DNA from: JANOSH01 sp031415695
GTDB lineage: Bacteria > Actinomycetota > Acidimicrobiia > Acidimicrobiales > Ilumatobacteraceae
Length of the DNA stretch: 64,000 nucleotides
Direction: 5' to 3'
NCBI GenBank assembly: GCA_031415695.1
Contig: JANOSH010000061.1
Span: 186,001-250,000 of the forward strand
Shown: positions 8,264 through 15,808 of the stretch, one piece after another
Layout: each line of letters begins with the position of its first letter
How positions within the stretch are numbered: the stretch's first letter is position 1
Position numbers and translations under genes: made by a program
The notes under the pieces: generated by a model
The model's input: the letters and a program-made list of their open reading frames with translations, nothing else
Databases searched by the model: none
Told to the model about the DNA's origin: nothing

Positions 8264-9846
8264 CCGACACCTCATCCACCAGCACGGCCGACACCCACGC
8301 AACCGCGCACTCCGACAGCAGTTCGGGTCGCCGCAGCGGTGGGCGTGCCGGCCGAAAAGACATGCGCGCGTCGCACGTTATCGCCCGCGAACCGTTCCTC
8401 ACGCGGCTGCTCAAGCCCTACGAGATCGTGTCCGAAGAAGGCTTGTCGATCATCGAGCACAACGCCGACACCATTCTGGAAGACGTCGGTGTCGAGATCC
8501 GCGACTACGACTCGGCGCTCGCTGTGTTCGCTAACGCAGGTGCCATTGTCACAGGTACCCGAGTCCGATTCCCTCGTGGTCTGTGCCGCTCGATCGTGCA
8601 GGCAACTGCACCGGCCATCTACACGCAGCATGCTCGGAACCCTGCGAACTCGGTGCAGATCGGTGGCGACGCCACGGTGTTCGCCCCCAACTATGGCTCC
8701 CCGTTCATTCACAACTTCGAGGACGGCCGCCGCTACGCAACCATCGCCGACTTCCAGAACTTCGTGAAGCTCTCCTACATGTCGCCCTACCTGCATCACT
8801 CAGGCGGCACTGTATGCGAACCGGTCGATATACCCGTGAGCAAACGGCACCTCGACATGGTGTACGCCCATCTCAAGTACGGCGACAAGCCATTTATGGG
8901 TTCGGTCACCGCAGCCGAACGCGCCGCCGACAGCGTAGAGCTGGCCCGCATCGGGTTCGGCGGCGATCTGCGGGACCGCACGGTCATGACCAGCCTTATC
9001 AACGCATCGTCGCCGCTCGTTTGGGACGGCACCATGCTCGGCTCAGCCGAGGTCTACGCACTCAACAATCAAGCGTCGATCTTCACGCCGTTCATCCTCG
9101 CGGGCGCTATGGCGCCAACGACATCGGCCGGGGTATGTGCACAAACATTGGCCGAAGCACTCGTTGGCATGATGTTCGCTCAGCTCATCAGGCCAGGTGC
9201 GCCAGTGATCTTCGGATCGTTTGCGAGTTCGATGTCGATGCAGTCGGGGGCTCCCACATTCGGCACGCCCGAGCCCGCGATTGTGCTCTACACCTGCGCT
9301 GCGCTTGCTCGCCGACTTGGCGTACCGTTCCGTTCCGGCGGCTCATTGTGCGCGTCGAAACTTCCCGATGCCCAAGCCGCGTACGAGAGCTGCGCCACGC
9401 TGATCCCCACGGTGATGGCCGGCGTCAACTTCGTGTTGCACGCCGCCGGTTGGATGGAAGGCGGGTTGGCCATCGGTTACGAGAAGTTCGTGCTCGACTG
9501 CGACCAACTCGGCATGATGCACACGTTTGCCAAGGGTCTCGACATGTCCGAGAACGGGCAGGCCGTCGAGGCCATCACTGCGCACGAGCCGGGCATGCAT
9601 TTCTTGGGCACGGCTCACACATTGGCCAACTTCGAGACCGCGTTCTATCGTTCGGACACCGCCGACAACAACAGCTTCGAGCAGTGGGCCGAAGAGGGTA
9701 GCGTCGACGCTGGGCATCGGGCTACAGCAATCTGGAAACGACGCCTGAACGAATACGAGGCCCCCGCGCTCGATTCGGCCATCGACGAAGAGATGCTCGA
9801 CTTCATCGCCCGACGCAAAGCCGAGCTACCCGACACCTTCGCCTAG
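8260..9846 (+). CDS. Trimethylamine methyltransferase-superfamily protein (MttB-like, non-pyrrolysine)
   Basis: A 528-residue COG5598-type enzyme. The frame is open throughout with no in-frame TAG, so it is a non-pyrrolysine member like MtgB (glycine betaine) rather than a trimethylamine enzyme. Recognisable parts include LTRLLKPYEIVSEEG near residue 50, HHSGGTVCEPVDIP near 175 and GSVTAAERAADSVELARIGFG near 215. It would methylate the corrinoid protein at 3722 using a quaternary amine. The substrate cannot be read from sequence; betaine is favoured by the choline-dehydrogenase-like gene nearby, but carnitine, proline betaine and others are used by relatives. The stop overlaps the opposite gene's stop in a shared CTAG. 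Confidence 0.92.
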   Translation: MTDTSSTSTADTHATAHSDSSSGRRSGGRAGRKDMRASHVIAREPFLTRLLKPYEIVSEEGLSIIEHNADTILEDVGVEIRDYDSALAVFANAGAIVTGTRVRFPRGLCRSIVQATAPAIYTQHARNPANSVQIGGDATVFAPNYGSPFIHNFEDGRRYATIADFQNFVKLSYMSPYLHHSGGTVCEPVDIPVSKRHLDMVYAHLKYGDKPFMGSVTAAERAADSVELARIGFGGDLRDRTVMTSLINASSPLVWDGTMLGSAEVYALNNQASIFTPFILAGAMAPTTSAGVCAQTLAEALVGMMFAQLIRPGAPVIFGSFASSMSMQSGAPTFGTPEPAIVLYTCAALARRLGVPFRSGGSLCASKLPDAQAAYESCATLIPTVMAGVNFVLHAAGWMEGGLAIGYEKFVLDCDQLGMMHTFAKGLDMSENGQAVEAITAHEPGMHFLGTAHTLANFETAFYRSDTADNNSFEQWAEEGSVDAGHRATAIWKRRLNEYEAPALDSAIDEEMLDFIARRKAELPDTFA

Positions 9847-10844
9847 CCGCACGGTTCGGCCCTGGCGCTTTGGAGCGGATCGATGTTGTGTGACAACGCC
9901 GGTCCGCTCGAAAGCGGCAGCGTGCGAAAAACTTCGACAAGTTCGGCGACCGTTGCCCTCATCCGCCTCGTGATGTCGTCGTCGCTGACCTGTTCGGTGT
10001 GCCAACCTAAGCGGTGACATTGACGGTCACGCCATCGGTCATACATGTTGTCGAGCCGACCTCCGTGCCAGGTGACGTGATCGACCTCGATGAGGAAGTT
10101 GCGATCAGGCACCGCAAGGTCGGCGTGGATTGTGGCACCATCGGGAAGCCGAATGGGAATTTGTCGTACGAGCGGGCCGATACCTGCGCGCTCCAAGGCT
10201 CGGCACAACCGAAGTTCAAGGTCGCTCTGGACGGGGCGACGCCAGACGTCGCGACGGGCGAACACATTGGCAAAGTTCGCCGACCCATCGCGCCCGGGTC
10301 CGGCGAGCCGGCGGCCCACCGAATGAAGGGTCGGCACGGTGAACAGCTTGCGATCGAGGCCTTGCTCGACAATTGATTCAAGGTCGTCGGCTGAGCACAT
10401 GGAGGCCAAGTCGAACACGGTACGGGGAGGAGACGTAACCGAGATTCCATCGGGCCGCATAACCACGTCGGTCGCTGGCAGTGCCAGGGACTGATGAACG
10501 CGCCCCAACTCGGTGGCCACCCCACATCGGGTGCTATGAGGAACTGTTACATGCAGCTCGCGGAAGGTAAACAGTTTGCGAAAGTTCCAGAGGCGTCCGG
10601 CCGACGAGTGGGAAATGACGCCGCCGGTTGCTGCTACCAACGTGGCCATGCCTTGCAACTCGGTTCGCAGCGAGGACGCCGAAAGATACACGCCGGTATG
10701 GACCACAACCAGCCGACTGGTTTCCAAAAGCGTGCGGATCGAACCTGCCGTAAGACCGAGAGCATCGAGGCGTTCGCGGGTGATGATGCCATGGTGATCG
10801 GCCAGCCAGGCCGACAAGCTTGGCTCGAGTGAGCGTGCGGACAT
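9843..10844 (-). CDS. AbiEi-like/DUF559-type protein with repeat-derived C-terminus
   Basis: A 333-residue soluble protein. The N-terminal 80 residues resemble the AbiEi antitoxin winged helix (HHGIITRERLDALGL, VVHTGVYL); the C-terminal part has LIEVDHVTWHGG and a basic WRDRQCHRLGW stretch, the pattern of Vsr/DUF559 nuclease-like domains. Such proteins are abundant orphan genes in actinobacteria with no defined role. Start is ATG 10844, preceded by AGGAGGAG, rather than ATG 10862. The last 16 or so residues before the tail (PLSSGPALSHNIDPLQ) are encoded by one copy of the 48-bp palindromic repeat at 9868-9915, so the element has extended or replaced the original end. Confidence 0.65.
   Translation of the reverse strand: MSARSLEPSLSAWLADHHGIITRERLDALGLTAGSIRTLLETSRLVVVHTGVYLSASSLRTELQGMATLVAATGGVISHSSAGRLWNFRKLFTFRELHVTVPHSTRCGVATELGRVHQSLALPATDVVMRPDGISVTSPPRTVFDLASMCSADDLESIVEQGLDRKLFTVPTLHSVGRRLAGPGRDGSANFANVFARRDVWRRPVQSDLELRLCRALERAGIGPLVRQIPIRLPDGATIHADLAVPDRNFLIEVDHVTWHGGRLDNMYDRWRDRQCHRLGWHTEQVSDDDITRRMRATVAELVEVFRTLPLSSGPALSHNIDPLQSARAEPCG
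9868..9915. repeat. 48-bp palindromic repeat, copy 1
   Basis: This element matches 45 of 48 bases with the copy at 10932-10979. It folds on itself: CTTTGGAGCGGAT on the left pairs with TCCGCTCGAAAG on the right, with an inner GTTGT-gtg-ACAAC hairpin. It lies within the 3' end of the AbiEi-like gene. No T-run follows, so it is not a canonical intrinsic terminator. Confidence 0.85.
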
Positions 10845-10931
10845 AGGTCTCCTCCTGGTCATCCGAATTCGGAGAGCGGGGAAGTGACACCAACGGTACC
10901 TGAAGGGTGTGACGAAGTTGCCGGACTGCCA

Positions 10932-10979
10932 CTTTGGAGCGGATCGATGTTGTGTGACAACGTCAATCCGCTCGAAAGC
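10932..10979. repeat. 48-bp palindromic repeat, copy 2
   Basis: Second copy, in the same orientation, ending on the last base of the MFS gene. It differs from copy 1 at three positions in the right arm, one of which restores an A-T pair with the left arm. Both copies therefore sit at gene 3' ends and flank the AbiEi-like gene. Confidence 0.85.
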
Positions 10980-12217
10980 TAACCGCGGGTTGCGGGTAGG
11001 TCTGAACCGTCGACCGTTCGACGCGCCTGCTTGTTTCTAGCCACAAAGAACGTGCACACGGCAAGAACACCGGACCCGACGAGGAACGCAGTTCGGATAC
11101 CGATGACGTCGCTGAGCCAGCCGAACATCATCAACCCAACCCCGTACATGAGGCCGACCGTCGCAATATATAACGACAGGATTCGGCCCCGTTTGTCGGG
11201 CGGCGCGTCACGCTGAATCATGCTTCCGATCAACGAAATGGTGCCCGTCATGAACAACCCCAGCAGTCCTGCCCCGATGGCAGCCTGCACCACGGTCGTG
11301 GACGTTATGTAGACCACCATGCCGACAATGCTTGACGCTGTCGTTAACGTGACCATCGTGCTGCGGCCATACCGAGACACCAACGACGGCACCAACAACA
11401 TGCCAGCAATTGCGGCAACGCCCTGGACGGAGTTCAACAACCCGGCGGTACCTTTCGGTCGCCCAAGGATCTCGGATGCCATGTACGGCACCAAGCCGAC
11501 GAACGGGATAATGGTGAACTGAAGGACCACCATAGTGAGGGTTGCAAACCGGCACCCGTGACTGGACACCAACCCCCGGGCTCCGGCGACAAGTTCGGCC
11601 ATCTTGCCCGTGGTCGTGGTGTAGGCAGGCCGGAATGGTCGCCGAACCAACGCTACCGCCAGCCACAACACCACGAAGCTGGCAGCGTTCAAACCGATAG
11701 CCCATGCAGGGCCAGCGCCAGCGATCTGTAAAAGACCGGCTACGGCGGGTCCTACAACTCGACCGGCGTTCCAGCCCATCATGCTGAGCGACGACGCTGC
11801 GAGTAGCTGATCTTTGGGCACAAGGTCCGGCAGGATCGCGCCGAACGAGGGCGCACCGAGCGCACCAGCTCCCGCCTGAAGTACCACCATCAACGCCAGC
11901 GTGTTGGCGTTGCGAAGACCGTTGGCCAGAGCAACGGCGATGCCTGCGGTGACGATGGTTTGAACGCCCAACGTCGAAAGAAAGACACGCCGGCGGTCGT
12001 GCCGATCGGCAAGAAGACCCCCGAGCGGTGAACACAAACCCTGCGGCCCAAATGTTGCCGCCGAGATCAGAGCGGTGGATGTTGCCTTCCCGCTCTCGGA
12101 CGCAACCAGCGTGGCAATGGTGACGAGCTGTACCCAGGTTCCGATGTCGGACACCATGCCGCCCGACCAAAACAAGGCGAACAACGGCCGACGTAACGGG
12201 CGCAAGCTACTCGGCAC
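10979..12217 (-). CDS. MFS transporter, EntS/DHA3-like exporter
   Basis: A 412-residue membrane protein with about 12 hydrophobic segments and the MFS cytoplasmic loop motif LGGLLADRHDRRRVF after the second helix. FWSGGMVSDIGTWVQ at the start is typical of the DHA3/EntS drug and siderophore exporter group. The start is GTG 12217, which has a TACCGT box eight bases upstream and avoids overlap with the preceding gene's stop at 12258; ATG 12322 would overlap it. It is the third gene of a minus-strand run FKBP - membrane protein - MFS. The exported substrate is unknown. Confidence 0.8.
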   Translation of the reverse strand: MPSSLRPLRRPLFALFWSGGMVSDIGTWVQLVTIATLVASESGKATSTALISAATFGPQGLCSPLGGLLADRHDRRRVFLSTLGVQTIVTAGIAVALANGLRNANTLALMVVLQAGAGALGAPSFGAILPDLVPKDQLLAASSLSMMGWNAGRVVGPAVAGLLQIAGAGPAWAIGLNAASFVVLWLAVALVRRPFRPAYTTTTGKMAELVAGARGLVSSHGCRFATLTMVVLQFTIIPFVGLVPYMASEILGRPKGTAGLLNSVQGVAAIAGMLLVPSLVSRYGRSTMVTLTTASSIVGMVVYITSTTVVQAAIGAGLLGLFMTGTISLIGSMIQRDAPPDKRGRILSLYIATVGLMYGVGLMMFGWLSDVIGIRTAFLVGSGVLAVCTFFVARNKQARRTVDGSDLPATRG

Positions 12218-12257
12218 GTAGCGATACGGTACCGGGTCGGCCGGGCCACAACGAAGC

Positions 12258-13406
12258 TCAGGCTTTGTTGAAGCAATGTGCGTACGCGGCGCGGACCGCG
12301 AAGGCTTGGCGCACTTCGTCAACTACGTCGGTGCGGAATTCCTCGCGGTAGGTGGCGTCGGTTACGAGGTAGACCGTGAAGTAGAACCCGGTGAACGCGC
12401 CGAGGAATGCCGACACGCGCACCAGCGGCTCGGTAAACGACAGCCGTTCGGCGCCGAGGAAAACATGGAAGTACTCGTGCACAGGGGCAAGGTCTCCAAC
12501 CCAGGTTTGTTGTACGTCGAGGTGCATCGCCACGAATCCGAACGCAGTCAACAAGCTGAACATCGCCAGCGCCACGAGCGTGATTTGGATGGCCTGACTA
12601 AAGATCATGACGAGACCAGTATTGAGCAGATGCCGACGCCGTAGCGGCGGCTCGGGCGGGTCACCAGTTGTCGGGCACGGCAACTCGTCGGCAAGCTCAG
12701 CGGGGACTAACGCATGGATTTCGGACCATTCGTGGAAGGTGCCGATGGCGGCCAAATCGCCTGGCAGCCGGGAAACCAGGAAAAGGCCACCAAGCCCCAC
12801 GAAGCCGAACAGCACTATCCAGAACGGCGCCCCGGTGAGTGTGCCTGCGAACTGCCATGTTTCGGTGGTGATAAACAGCACCGTGATAATCAACAGCAGC
12901 AACGGCAGGGCGCGGATGAGCAGATTGGCGAATGTCGGTACCAATGTGCGGAAGCGGCTGGTGGCCCAACGCAGAATCGACAAGATGCCGTAGCTGGCAA
13001 CTACATAAAGAACACCCAGCACCACCAGACCCTCACCGATGGCCGCGGCGACACCTCCCCACTGGGCCCCGAATATCAGCGGCGGGATGGCCGGGGTCAG
13101 CACGAACAGCACCAGTTCGACGGCACCAACTCGACGCGGCGCAGCAAATGTTGGTTGTCGCCGCAGACGGTTGGCAAGCATCCAGCCGGCGATCAATATG
13201 GCGAACCCGGCTGCGCCGACGGCGAAGTTACGTCCGGCCGACCATTCGGCCAGGTTCAACGCATTGAAGCCGCCAAGCAGGTACGCGACGATCAACAAGG
13301 GCAGAGACCGCGACCAGATTTCCGAGAGCGACCGGTGTGATTGTACGAAGTGCGGCAAACCTCGTTCCTCGAACCAGGCTTCGGTTCGGACGAACGGGCT
13401 GGTCAT
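12258..13406 (-). CDS. Conserved multi-pass membrane protein, unknown function
   Basis: A 382-residue protein with about eight predicted membrane segments (for example LPLLIVAYLLGGF, LLLLIITVLFITTETW, VSAFLGAFTGFYFTVYLV). A soluble loop of about 70 residues in the middle is rich in acidic residues and prolines (DELPCPTTGDPPEPPLRRR). The order of cytoplasmic N-terminus, four to six helices, loop and final helices resembles uncharacterised actinobacterial integral membrane proteins. No catalytic motif is visible. It follows the FKBP gene by 10 bp, so they are probably cotranscribed. Confidence 0.65.
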   Translation of the reverse strand: MTSPFVRTEAWFEERGLPHFVQSHRSLSEIWSRSLPLLIVAYLLGGFNALNLAEWSAGRNFAVGAAGFAILIAGWMLANRLRRQPTFAAPRRVGAVELVLFVLTPAIPPLIFGAQWGGVAAAIGEGLVVLGVLYVVASYGILSILRWATSRFRTLVPTFANLLIRALPLLLLIITVLFITTETWQFAGTLTGAPFWIVLFGFVGLGGLFLVSRLPGDLAAIGTFHEWSEIHALVPAELADELPCPTTGDPPEPPLRRRHLLNTGLVMIFSQAIQITLVALAMFSLLTAFGFVAMHLDVQQTWVGDLAPVHEYFHVFLGAERLSFTEPLVRVSAFLGAFTGFYFTVYLVTDATYREEFRTDVVDEVRQAFAVRAAYAHCFNKA

Positions 13407-13416
13407 TGTCGGCGGG

Positions 13417-13794
13417 CTATTTCACGCCGATGAGGTCGACGACGAACACCAGCGTTTCGTTGCCTTTGATGGCGCCGCCGGCACCCCGGCTGCCGTACCC
13501 GAGGTCGGGCGGGATGGTCAATGAGCGGCGACCGCCCACTCGCATTCCCGCCACGCCGTCGTCCCAGCCCTTTATGACCTGGCCGGCACCGAGGCGGAAG
13601 TCGAACCAATCACTGCGGTCCCATGAAGCGTCGAATTGCTTACCGGTGGACCAGGCCACGCCAACGTAGTGCACGATCACGGTCTTACCGTGGGCGGCAA
13701 CGTCACCGTCGCCGACGACAAGATCGTCGATAACCAACGACGCCGGCGGGTCGCCAGCAGGAATAGTAACGACAGGCTTCTCGTTCATCGACAT
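13417..13794 (-). CDS. FKBP-type peptidyl-prolyl cis-trans isomerase
   Basis: A 125-residue single-domain FKBP with VHYVGVAWSTGKQFDASWDR, the FRLGAGQVIKGWDDGV core and IPPDLGYGSRGAGGAIKGN, which hold the aromatic pocket residues of the family. No signal peptide, so the protein is probably cytosolic and assists proline isomerisation in folding. ATG 13794 follows a TACGCT box by eight bases, so a leaderless message is likely. It heads the minus-strand run that ends with the MFS exporter. Confidence 0.92.
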   Translation of the reverse strand: MSMNEKPVVTIPAGDPPASLVIDDLVVGDGDVAAHGKTVIVHYVGVAWSTGKQFDASWDRSDWFDFRLGAGQVIKGWDDGVAGMRVGGRRSLTIPPDLGYGSRGAGGAIKGNETLVFVVDLIGVK

Positions 13795-13802
13795 GACATC
13801 AC

Positions 13803-13819
13803 AGCGTACTCGCTAGTCT
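13803..13819. promoter_or_regulatory. Divergent leaderless promoters for FKBP and DUF456 genes
   Basis: TACGCT (minus strand, 13803-13808) and TAGTCT (plus strand, 13814-13819) each end eight bases before their start codons, in a 33-bp gap. Confidence 0.5.
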
Positions 13820-13827
13820 CACTCGCT

Positions 13828-14325
13828 ATGTCGGAATGGCTACTTGTCACCTTGGTCGCGCTGACGATTCTCGTCGGGATCGTCGGCACAATTGTCCCGG
13901 TTATCCCAGGCCTGTTGCTGTCGTGGGCCGGAATTTTGGCCTACGCGCTAACTCGGGGATTCGGAGTCGTCGGCTGGATCGTGATGGCGATCGTCACTGC
14001 GCTGCTTGGCGTTGGCACCTACTGCGGATTTCGGATTCCCCAACGTGACGCGGCTGCCATCGGCGTTACAAAGAAGGAGCAACTTTTCGCTCTCGCAGTC
14101 GGGATCGTTGGGTTCTTTGTTGTGCCCATCGTGGGCTTGCCGCTCGGTTTCGTCGTTGGCGTGTATGCAGCCCGTCGCTATGTCACGGGCGACGCAACGA
14201 CGTCGTGGGAATCAACGCTTACGATCGTCGGTTCGCTGCTCAAAGCAGCCTGGGTCCAGGCGCTGTTCGGCATGGCAATGGGAGCCGTCTGGGCCGTCTG
14301 GGTGATAGTGCGCGCGGTCGGCTAA
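13828..14325 (+). CDS. DUF456 family membrane protein
   Basis: A 165-residue protein with four to five hydrophobic helices: LLVTLVALTILVGIVGTIVPVIPGLLL, WIVMAIVTALLGVGTY, LFALAVGIVGFFVVPIVGLPLGFVVG, and a last one near the end. GTIVPVIPG and PIVGLPLG are the repeated glycine/proline motifs of DUF456. Function is unknown in the family. The start at ATG 13828 is set by the promoter box; the upstream in-frame region is antisense to the FKBP gene. Confidence 0.8.
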   Translation: MSEWLLVTLVALTILVGIVGTIVPVIPGLLLSWAGILAYALTRGFGVVGWIVMAIVTALLGVGTYCGFRIPQRDAAAIGVTKKEQLFALAVGIVGFFVVPIVGLPLGFVVGVYAARRYVTGDATTSWESTLTIVGSLLKAAWVQALFGMAMGAVWAVWVIVRAVG

Positions 14326-14358
14326 TATCACCATTTGATGATGGTATCATTTGTGATA
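14326..14358. promoter_or_regulatory. Nested palindrome in promoter of the DUF234-type ATPase
   Basis: Outer arms TATCAC (14326-14331) and GTGATA (14353-14358) enclose a second palindrome ATGAT-ggt-ATCAT (14338-14350). The AT-rich block starts directly after the DUF456 stop and stands out from the GC-rich surroundings. It resembles operator DNA of toxin-antitoxin type regulators, although the downstream gene is an ATPase. Confidence 0.4.
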
Positions 14359-14390
14359 GTCTCACAGATGACAGCAACAAGGGGAATTCC

Positions 14391-15803
14391 TTGGTCTTCG
14401 CAGGACGAGTGAGCGAGATGAATCGGCTAGCCGGGATGGTCGATGCCGTTCGCGCTTCGGGGCGCGGGCGGTTTGCGCTGGTCCGTGGCCGACGCCAGGT
14501 CGGAAAGTCACGGCTGATTGAGCAGTTTCTCGGCCACGCCGAAGTGCCGTCGCTGTTCTTTACGGCCACGAAGGGACGCGTACCCGAGGCCGAACTCGCG
14601 AACTTCGCCCGCGCAATCGGGGCAAGCGGGCTTGATCCAACTGACTCACTCGCTGGCACCACATTCGCCGCATGGGACAGCGCGCTTGCCGCTCTCGCCC
14701 GACTCATCGACCGACCAACGGTGCTGGTTATCGATGAGTTTCCCTACCTACTCGACAGTGCTCCCGACGTCGAGGGCTCATTTCAAAATGCGTGGGACCG
14801 TTGGCTGCGCACCGTTCCCGTACTACTCCTTGTGATCGGTAGCGACCTCGCCATCATGTCGGCGCTCGCAGAGTATGGCCGCCCGCTCTACGGCCGACCG
14901 ACCGACGAAATGCATGTTCGTCCGCTTGACCCGGGCGAGACCGCCGAGCTCACCGGCCTCTCGGGGGTAGATGCATTCGATGCCTACCTCATCACCGGTG
15001 GATACCCGAACGTAGCGAGCGAATGGACACGGGGCGGATCGATGGATGATTTCCTCGCCCAACAGTTGGCGACCTCGTCCGAGCGTCTCGTCATCACCGG
15101 CGAGCGGATGCTCGCCGCCGAATTCCTGCCCGACTCCTTCGCCCGACAGATCCTCGCCGCAATCGGCTCCGGCTCGGCTACGTTCAAGGCCCTCGGTGCA
15201 CAGACTGGCATCGCGACAGCCACCCTCAATCGAACCCTGACGATGCTCGATAGCAAGGCGGTCGTCGCCATCGACCGCCCATTGTCGGCCCACCCGCCAA
15301 CCGAGACGCGCTACCGGATCGCCGACACGTACCTGGCATTCTGGCTCCGGTTCATCGAACGAACAATTCCGCTACTCGAACGTGGCCGGGCCGATCTAGC
15401 GGTCACCAGCATCCGCGATCAGTGGCCCGACTACCGAGGGCGCGCCATCGAGCCGACCGTGCGTGAGGCGGTAGCGCGGCTCGTTCCCTTCGGCACTGTC
15501 GACGCCCACGCGGTAGGCGCGTACTGGACTCGCAGCAATTCAACCGAGGTCGACATCGTCGGCACGACCGGAACAGCCAAGCGAAAGGCCGTCTCCCTTG
15601 TCGGATCAATCAAGTGGCGCGAGCGACGACCTTTTTCAGGCTCTGACGCGCAGCAGCTGGCTATTGGCGCCGCCAACGTTCCGGGCGCAGACGACAACAC
15701 TGTCCTCGTGGCGGTTTCGTCCTCGGGGTTCGATGTGCGCGACATAGCCATTCGACTAGGACCGGACGACTTACTCGACGCCTGGACAACGGCCAAGGTT
15801 TAA
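14391..15803 (+). CDS. ATP-binding protein, archaeal ATPase/DUF234 type
   Basis: A 470-residue STAND/AAA-like ATPase. Walker A is GRRQVGKSRL near residue 30 and Walker B is VLVIDEFPYL near residue 120; a winged-helix segment (FKALGAQTGIATATLNRTLTML) follows around 280 and a C-terminal DUF234-like nuclease-type domain ends the protein, with STEVDIVG recalling the E..D strand of restriction-like folds. Start is TTG 14391, preceded by AAGGGG at a six-base spacing; LVFAGRVSEMNRL then aligns with the usual FVGRE-type start. Role unknown; often found as singletons in archaea and actinobacteria. Confidence 0.8.
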   Translation: MVFAGRVSEMNRLAGMVDAVRASGRGRFALVRGRRQVGKSRLIEQFLGHAEVPSLFFTATKGRVPEAELANFARAIGASGLDPTDSLAGTTFAAWDSALAALARLIDRPTVLVIDEFPYLLDSAPDVEGSFQNAWDRWLRTVPVLLLVIGSDLAIMSALAEYGRPLYGRPTDEMHVRPLDPGETAELTGLSGVDAFDAYLITGGYPNVASEWTRGGSMDDFLAQQLATSSERLVITGERMLAAEFLPDSFARQILAAIGSGSATFKALGAQTGIATATLNRTLTMLDSKAVVAIDRPLSAHPPTETRYRIADTYLAFWLRFIERTIPLLERGRADLAVTSIRDQWPDYRGRAIEPTVREAVARLVPFGTVDAHAVGAYWTRSNSTEVDIVGTTGTAKRKAVSLVGSIKWRERRPFSGSDAQQLAIGAANVPGADDNTVLVAVSSSGFDVRDIAIRLGPDDLLDAWTTAKV

Positions 15804-15808
15804 CTGGG

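Noticed and set aside
8583..9701. 372-codon plus-strand frame inside the MttB-like gene
   Set aside because: Arginine/histidine-rich shadow of a well-recognised gene in another frame.
8260..9846. Pyrrolysine-containing trimethylamine methyltransferase
   Set aside because: The frame is open to the single TAG at its end, with no internal amber codon and no pyl genes in the window.
11208..12170. 320-codon minus-strand frame within the MFS gene
   Set aside because: Composition typical of a shifted frame of hydrophobic coding sequence; no family resemblance.
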